Shown: piece after piece, positions 58,185 to 64,000 of the stretch
How positions within the stretch are numbered: position 1 is the stretch's first letter
Layout of the letters: every line of letters begins with the position of its first letter
Assembly: GCA_014529385.2 (NCBI GenBank)
Contig: CM043952.1
Span: 57,954,119 to 58,018,118 of the forward strand
DNA from: Adiantum capillus-veneris
Lineage: Eukaryota > Streptophyta > Polypodiopsida > Polypodiales > Pteridaceae
Direction: 5' to 3'
DNA: 64,000 bases
The notes under the pieces: model-generated
What the model saw: the letters and a program-made list of their open reading frames with translations, nothing else
Told to the model about the DNA's origin: nothing
Databases searched by the model: none
Translations under genes and position numbers: made by a program

Positions 58185-58739
58185 CATCTAGAAACCCTGA
58201 AGAGCGAGTGCGTCTCATGCAAGTTCCTCTTTTTCAGCTTCTTGATTATCTACGACAAGAGAAAGTAGAAACATATTACTAAACATGTACATAAAATAAA
58301 TCAAATAGTTTGCAACTACTCGATGCAAAGAATTAAAAGACATGTCACTAACAAATTCCAACACTTGATTCATCAATGAGCATGGATACAATAGGGGTGC
58401 AATGGATTGCACATGCCTTCTAAAGACATCTTCTAATTTCAAGTTACAACAAAAACACACTCAGCTCTTTGCATTTGGTTTCTTTCTCTTCCTAAATGAA
58501 TCAAGAGGTATATCCATTATGGGACTTCCATCTAAGTTCTTGGGAGTCAATTTCTTCTTTGGTGTTGGCTTCTTCCCCGCTGGAGGGGGTGTTGCTTTCA
58601 CCGCATCTGCAACTGCCTCATCTGATGCTTCATCTCTAGTGTCCACACTTGGTGATGCTTTGGCACTCAACGGAGAACGCAACAGCCTTCTTGGAGTTAG
58701 TTGTTGCCTAGGTGATTTGACTGCAGAAGACTTTTCCAT

Positions 58740-60746
58740 TAAGGGCGAGCTTTTTGAAATGGGGCCTCTAAACCCAAACCAATGGGCCTACCCTCACAAA
58801 ATGTTCGTAAAGATGTACGCACACTACTTGGGGCACCACCTTCTTTTGGGAGTGGAGAAGGAAACCAATCAAAATAACACTTGCACTCACCCACTCAAGC
58901 AACACACTTTGAAAACCCCCTTACTCTATATACACTTTGGACACTTGAACACCATCAACGATTATGCAACCCAATGCCGTGCATCAAATGAAATATGCAA
59001 TTTGTGGAATAACATTCACCTTCTCCCCATAAGAATACCCATAATACATCCAAACTCCTCCTCTCTCAAGCACTCATCAAAAAAATCATGCGCACAAGAC
59101 TTGCCTCTCAAACACACAAGAGAATCACTTACATCAAACTAACACACTTTGCATAGAGAGCTCCTCTCCATCTATGCAATGCCGTGACACAAATAAAATC
59201 ACCATGAGAGGTAGCCACATGCATATGTAATGAAGAAAAAGAGAGTTGGAGTGAGAAATTTCTTTAGACCAATTGAATAAGTGTGGAGAAACAAACCAAT
59301 GGTAAATTGAGAATAGAACACTTACTTGATTTCTCACACACCTTTTATGGGGAGGACAGACGCTGGCTAACCAACACGAATTGCGACACTTGAAAGTTTT
59401 GAAGATGATTTAATGATCATTAACATAACCATGAGAGAGATCATGATGTATTTACAATTTATTGAGGTGTTACAAATGATTTATTGGGTTGATGGAGTAA
59501 GAGATTGTAGAATAGAAAGAGTGGAGGATAGAGTTGCACTTCCTCCAAAGAGGAGGGTTAGGAGGGAGGATGTGAAAGAGGGAGAGTTGGGGTTTTCTCT
59601 ACTATTGATCAAGAAACAACATGAAGTTGAAAATATAGGTGTGTGTCCTTGAGTCTCTCCAAGGGGAGCTATTTATAGTTGTGTAAGAGTGGGATTATGC
59701 TACACTTAATTAGGGTGAGTGATTAGCCCTAATTAAGTTTCCTTTGACCACTCATTGAATATTGGACATAAAAGGGACTATTTATTCACCAAAAATATCA
59801 TTTTAAACCGTGAAGGCTCCATAGGGGTGCATAATGTAGGTGGGCCCCACCATGAGCCCTATGGGTGGCTCCTGCAGGGTATCTCAACTTGTTTGTCTTG
59901 GCATTTAGAAAGCATCTTTAGGTTGGTCCCATCACATGCAAGTGACCTTGAACACTCATTGCTCTTCTAGAAGATGATTAGGGGAAAAATAAGATCTCAC
60001 CCTCTTGATTTAATTGATTTACAGTTCCCTTTTGCTGTGAATCTGACAGATTTACACTATTTTTACCATAACTTTTTACCTGTAGCTCGGAATGACATGC
60101 TTCAAAAGGCAAATTTGACCTTCTCAACATGTTTGATATGAATTTGGACTATTCTTCACGTCCATGCACCAAGGAATTCGGTTTGGAAGGTCCACACTAG
60201 GCTAGGGAACCTTTTGCTTCCAAGTCTTCTTGTATGGGCCCTTTGCTTGTATGCATCCAAGGGGAATCATGCTTTTTCAAAAGGGTATGATGCTTAAACA
60301 AATAGAGGAGGGCCCAATATTATTTTATTGTGAAAAGAATATACAATTTGAGTCTTTTTGAAAGGAGAAAAACTATATGTATATTCTTAAGAGATATTGG
60401 GCCACCTATGTAGGGGGCATAGAAGACTTGTAGACATGCACCATAATCTTTGGTAAAGACAAGTGGAGAGTTGATTTTCCATGGTAATTTATCTATATGG
60501 GATGGAATATGGATATATTATTTTTCTACTACTAATTCATAAGAGGTAAGAAAGTTTGGGGGTAGATAGTTGGTTGTTGTATGCTTACTTTTATTTACAA
60601 AGCAAAAAAGAAAAGGGTGGTAATATAAATATATGACTAAGGTGACATTTTTGGGAAGAGTACAATGTATGTGTCGCCACAAAGGTTAAACGAAGAGGGG
60701 GAATTTACTCTAGATAACTTAATAGCATAGAGAAATATATACACAT
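58740..60746. other. AT-rich DNA without a supported gene
   Basis: Open frames are short and unrecognised. The 59413-59652 plus frame is Arg/Glu-rich and lies next to TATTTATAG and TTAATTAGGGT words such as one sees in LTR or promoter DNA, but no second copy was found. Confidence 0.5.
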
Positions 60747-60861
60747 ATGAGGAAGAGGACGTTGAGTAGGCTGAAAAATGTTGCAAAAAGATGGTTACCA
60801 TTTTATACCACTCACCATCAAGATGTCTTCAACTACTCCACGTACTGCATCCCCTACGGCA

Positions 60862-60933
60862 GACTTCGCTTCAAGGGCTGGCTGCATCCCTGGGGTAGAC
60901 TCCGCTTCAAGGCCTGGCTGCATCCCTGGGGTA
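60862..60933. repeat. Two 36-bp tandem repeats
   Basis: Units GACTTCGCTTCAAGGGCTGG... and GACTCCGCTTCAAGGCCTGG... are in frame (12 codons) within a plus frame 60778-61083 that has no known domain. Confidence 0.9.
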
Positions 60934-61269
60934 ATCAGGCCATTCTTCCTTGTGGAATGCATCGTCTTGTTGGAGCAAGCATGCGATGATTGTTCTACAA
61001 AGAAAGCTATTGAGGCGGTCTGGGGCGGGCAACAAGAAGAGAAACCTCTAGACACCCTTCAAGGCTCCCATGCTACTCAATGAGGCTGGGGCACAACACA
61101 ACACAAACCAAAACAACAAACCCACAGCCAAATCCCAACTACACAAGGGGCACCACCTAGTTTAAGAGCGAACTAGGACGCAAAAGAGGAGAATCGTTAG
61201 AGCAACCCACAAACAAGCAAGGAATTTACACTAACCCTAACACCAATGGAACACTCTCACACACTAAAA

Positions 61270-61272
<3 letters not shown>

Positions 61273-61359
<87 letters not shown>
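61273..61359. repeat. (GA)n microsatellite
   Basis: About 43 GA units without interruption. Confidence 0.97.
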
Positions 61360-61364
<5 letters not shown>

Positions 61365-64000
61365 TGGTGTACAACTTAGCTTCAACTTTATATTTTGCAC
61401 AAAAAGGAACTTAGAGCTTGCAGAATCAAGTGACAAGATTTGGTTATAGCATCACTAGCACATTGTCGTAGGGTTATGGGAGCCCTCTCACCATCCACCC
61501 TCTTACAATGGTAGCCAAACAATAGCCAATGAATCACAAGCAACAAAACAACAACCTTCAATGAAACAAGTCACCTTATGAAGCTGAATGAGTTTGCCAA
61601 GACAAATTGGAGGAGAAGCGTGAGCCTTTGGACATGAATTGCACCCAAAACTACCAATTCATTGATGTTGGGGTAGATACAACAATGGTAGGAAGAATAT
61701 CTTCTACTCGCACTCACTCAAACTAGCTCAAGCTTTTCTATGCACCAAGGTGATGGTGTATAGAAAGCTTACTCTCTCTTTACAACCAAGATAGAACTGG
61801 CGTGTGGTACGCTCAATCTAGTGTGCAATGATATAGTGATGTCTTTTACAAGGAGGAATGGGTTCTATTTATAGGTTTTAGAAGCCTTGATTAGGATTAA
61901 GCCTAATCAATTTTATTAGAAAAGATCAAGGATTATGAATTTTTATGAATTTCAAATGAGAATGGGGTCTCTCTTTTCTCTTGAGTCACATGGATGTGGG
62001 CTCAAGTAAGAGAATTATTGATGTGGAGAAAGGAGAGAAACTTCCATGGGAGTGAGTGAATTTGGTTTACTTGTGCGGTTGCCTACTCCATATGTTGATA
62101 GTGTGGATGCATTTTACAAGAGAAGTTAGTTGTTAGTGGTAATAATCACTAGAATTGTTAGTGATACATTTACAATGGGTAGGATGAGTTGATTTGATGA
62201 AGGAAGAGGGGTGAATTAAAAGAGAATCATTGAGATGGTGAAGCTTTGAAGAAGCTTGAACTCACCCTTGTGTAGATTGTGGAAAAAATGACCGCTGGTC
62301 TTCTTCTTCTTCTTCGCTTCTTTACGCCGCCGCCACGGTTGACCACCACGATGAAAAGAGGATTTGTTGATGAAAAATCCTCAATTTGCATAAGTTATCA
62401 TGGTTAAGATGCTGAATTTTAAATATTTTTAGGAGAGGTAAATGAAACTGTAACATAGAAGCAATAGAGAGAGACATGGAGAGGGTGTATGTATGTAGAG
62501 GTTCATAAAAGAACTATAGGGATGAGAGAGAAGGGTAATGGTGAAGAGGGTGGGAGAAGCCATGGAAATTGCAGGTTTGAGTGAGGGAAGGAGAGGGAGG
62601 GATGTGTAAGGGTGAGTAGGTGTGTGGAAGGGTGAGAGAAGACTAAAAGCTACTTGTGAGAAAAGTGGGCAGACTAGGGTCCACTCAAAAAATCATAGCT
62701 CACCGCTGGTGGCTTCAAAAATCATGAAAAAATTTGAGGTGATTATTCAGAGCGTGGGCTACATTTTCTCTTTTGATCACTGCTCCAAATTCGGAGTGGA
62801 GATAAGTGCCAAAATTCTCACCAAAAAGCCTGTGTTTTATGCCTGCAAAAGTCTTTTAGTGGCCCCCTCCTTTGTTGAATTTGTACAATGCATCCAAGAG
62901 TGAGCCCCTCCTTTGTCATATTATAATACAAAGCATCCAATTTGCCCTTGACCCATGCATGGAGGATTATTGGTGAATAAAGAAATATATACATGGTGGG
63001 ACTAGTGTATGGACTATTCATGGACTTTAGCTCAATGAGCACATGGTGTTAGAATAATGAGTAAAAATAATAATAATAATAAAAATAAAAATATGGAGGA
63101 GTTATGGATATGGAAAGATATTGGAATCATATGATATGGTCCCTCCTTGAATTATTTTGGGTGAAAGAGGAAAAGGTATGCAAGTAAATAATATAATAAA
63201 CGTAACCAATGAGTAGAAATCGATTTTTTGTTTTCACGAGGGTGAGGGTGAAAATGTGAGAGTGATTTGTATAAAGGAAAAATATGAGGTTAGAGTATGT
63301 ACATATTGGCAAAAAATATAATTATGGTATAAGAGGATGAAAGAAGGTGTACATAGGTTTAATAAAACACACACCTAAATAGAAATATTTAAATAAAATA
63401 CCAAAATAATTATAAAAAATCCCTATATTTAGGCCATATATACAATGAAATATTTACACACAAAGAGGCCATAATATAATTTTATTTTTTTATTTTTTTT
63501 ATTTTTTTGGCTCAACTAGCCCAGTGACTAGCTAGCTGAGGGTTTTTAAGAAGATATGGGAAAAGCCCCCTAACTCACACACGCCTATGTACAGTGAAAT
63601 GGTAGGGATAGCCATAGCGTTTGGGTGAATTTGGTAGGGTGGAGTAACTTACTATGGCAATTATGGAGAGCCGAAAAACGGCTATCACTATTTACAAAGT
63701 CTCACTTGGAGTATCCCAAAATACACACATAAATACTGATTTTGGTACCTACTAGTGGCCTGCGTAGAGACTCTCTCTGTTTTTTTCCTCAATGATTCTT
63801 GTATATAGGTCTCCGCTACGATGTCTGTACTTGCAAATGATTTCATTCAATGCAAGAGTTTAAACTACCAATGGAAAGTGGTTCTGTAATAGTAGTAGTA
63901 AATAATTGACACAGTGACTACCTGCACTTGATTCTTTTATCTCACTCTTCACCTTCAGACCAATCATATGCTTAGCTCTAGGGGGAACAGACATGTTGCA
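61360..64000. other. AT-rich DNA without a supported gene
   Basis: No conserved frame, LTR pair or RNA gene was seen. There are purine-rich stretches (GGGTGAGAG, GGAGAGGG) between 62450 and 62640 and A/T runs near 63070 and 63480. Confidence 0.55.

Larger units (their letters stand above)
56700..58739 (-). pseudogene. N-terminal exons of the FCP1-like gene: basic region and acidic repeats
   Basis: Pieces on the minus strand: 58739-58461 starting MEKSSAVKSPRQQLTPRRLL, very basic with PTPKKKLTPKN; 58218-57870 with a repeated block VKNPRRGATASRGVTSKKK / VKNPRGGATASKGVTGKKK; and 57922-56700, acidic and Ala/Asp/Val-rich with repeats such as VVDACTDAIVDA and RAAQLGEAMGE. A GTGTGT donor-like site follows the first piece. 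The frame joining this part to the phosphatase domain is broken near 56690, by an unseen intron or a frameshift. Linking all pieces into one gene is an inference from order and strand. Such low-complexity N-termini are not typical of the family. Confidence 0.5.

Overview
This is nuclear DNA of a land plant and almost all of it is transposable elements. It carries degenerate Ty3/gypsy-type LTR retrotransposons with plant-style tRNA-Asp primer sites, a CACTA-type transposase split into pieces, GT-AG introns, and long (CT)n, (GA)n and (GT)n tracts. There is no operon structure. The integrase style recalls non-flowering plants, perhaps a fern, but that rests on memory of family style and is a weak inference.

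Layout. 1-1046: decayed gag-like fragment (minus), then a microsatellite and AT-rich DNA. 5499-24991: element A, a nearly complete 19.5 kb retrotransposon on the minus strand, with two LTRs of about 927 bp, PBS, PPT and a near-matching 5-bp target duplication. 25000-29620: decayed DNA with one unrelated integrase fragment. 29625-30604 and 45872-46440: two parts of a CACTA transposase (minus), probably one gene split by element B. 30688 to about 45850: element B (plus), same lineage as A, with 5' LTR and PBS but no 3' LTR found. Its last ORF is interrupted by a 0.44 kb foldback element. 46443-48978: a second, diverged copy of that last ORF, interrupted by a 0.9 kb insertion. 49266-50840 (minus) and 51168-55141 (plus): a divergent pair, a SWIM zinc-finger protein and a broken RNase H-fold transposase with an intron full of minisatellite. 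55898-58739 (minus): an FCP1-like phosphatase gene with acidic repeats, broken. 58740-64000: AT-rich DNA with a long (GA)n tract and no gene I can support.

The most interesting content is the retrotransposon lineage shared by A and B. Element A reads gag - protease 1 - RT - RNase H - integrase with two zinc-binding H2C2 modules - a second protease-like domain - basic tail - spacer - a long extra ORF (basic/globular N-terminus, Pro/Glu-rich middle, long coiled coil, C-terminal domain). In both elements the leader before gag and the spacer before the extra ORF carry short palindromes spaced about 265-292 bp apart. The palindrome differs completely between A (24 bp) and B (22 bp), but its placement is the same. 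In both, the extra ORF begins exactly 5 nt after an AACAG that looks like a splice acceptor, with the nearest palindrome about 165-180 bp upstream. This suggests a separately expressed second module with its own family-specific cis element.

Nearly every coding region here has stops or frameshifts. Function is inferred from the family, not from intact genes.
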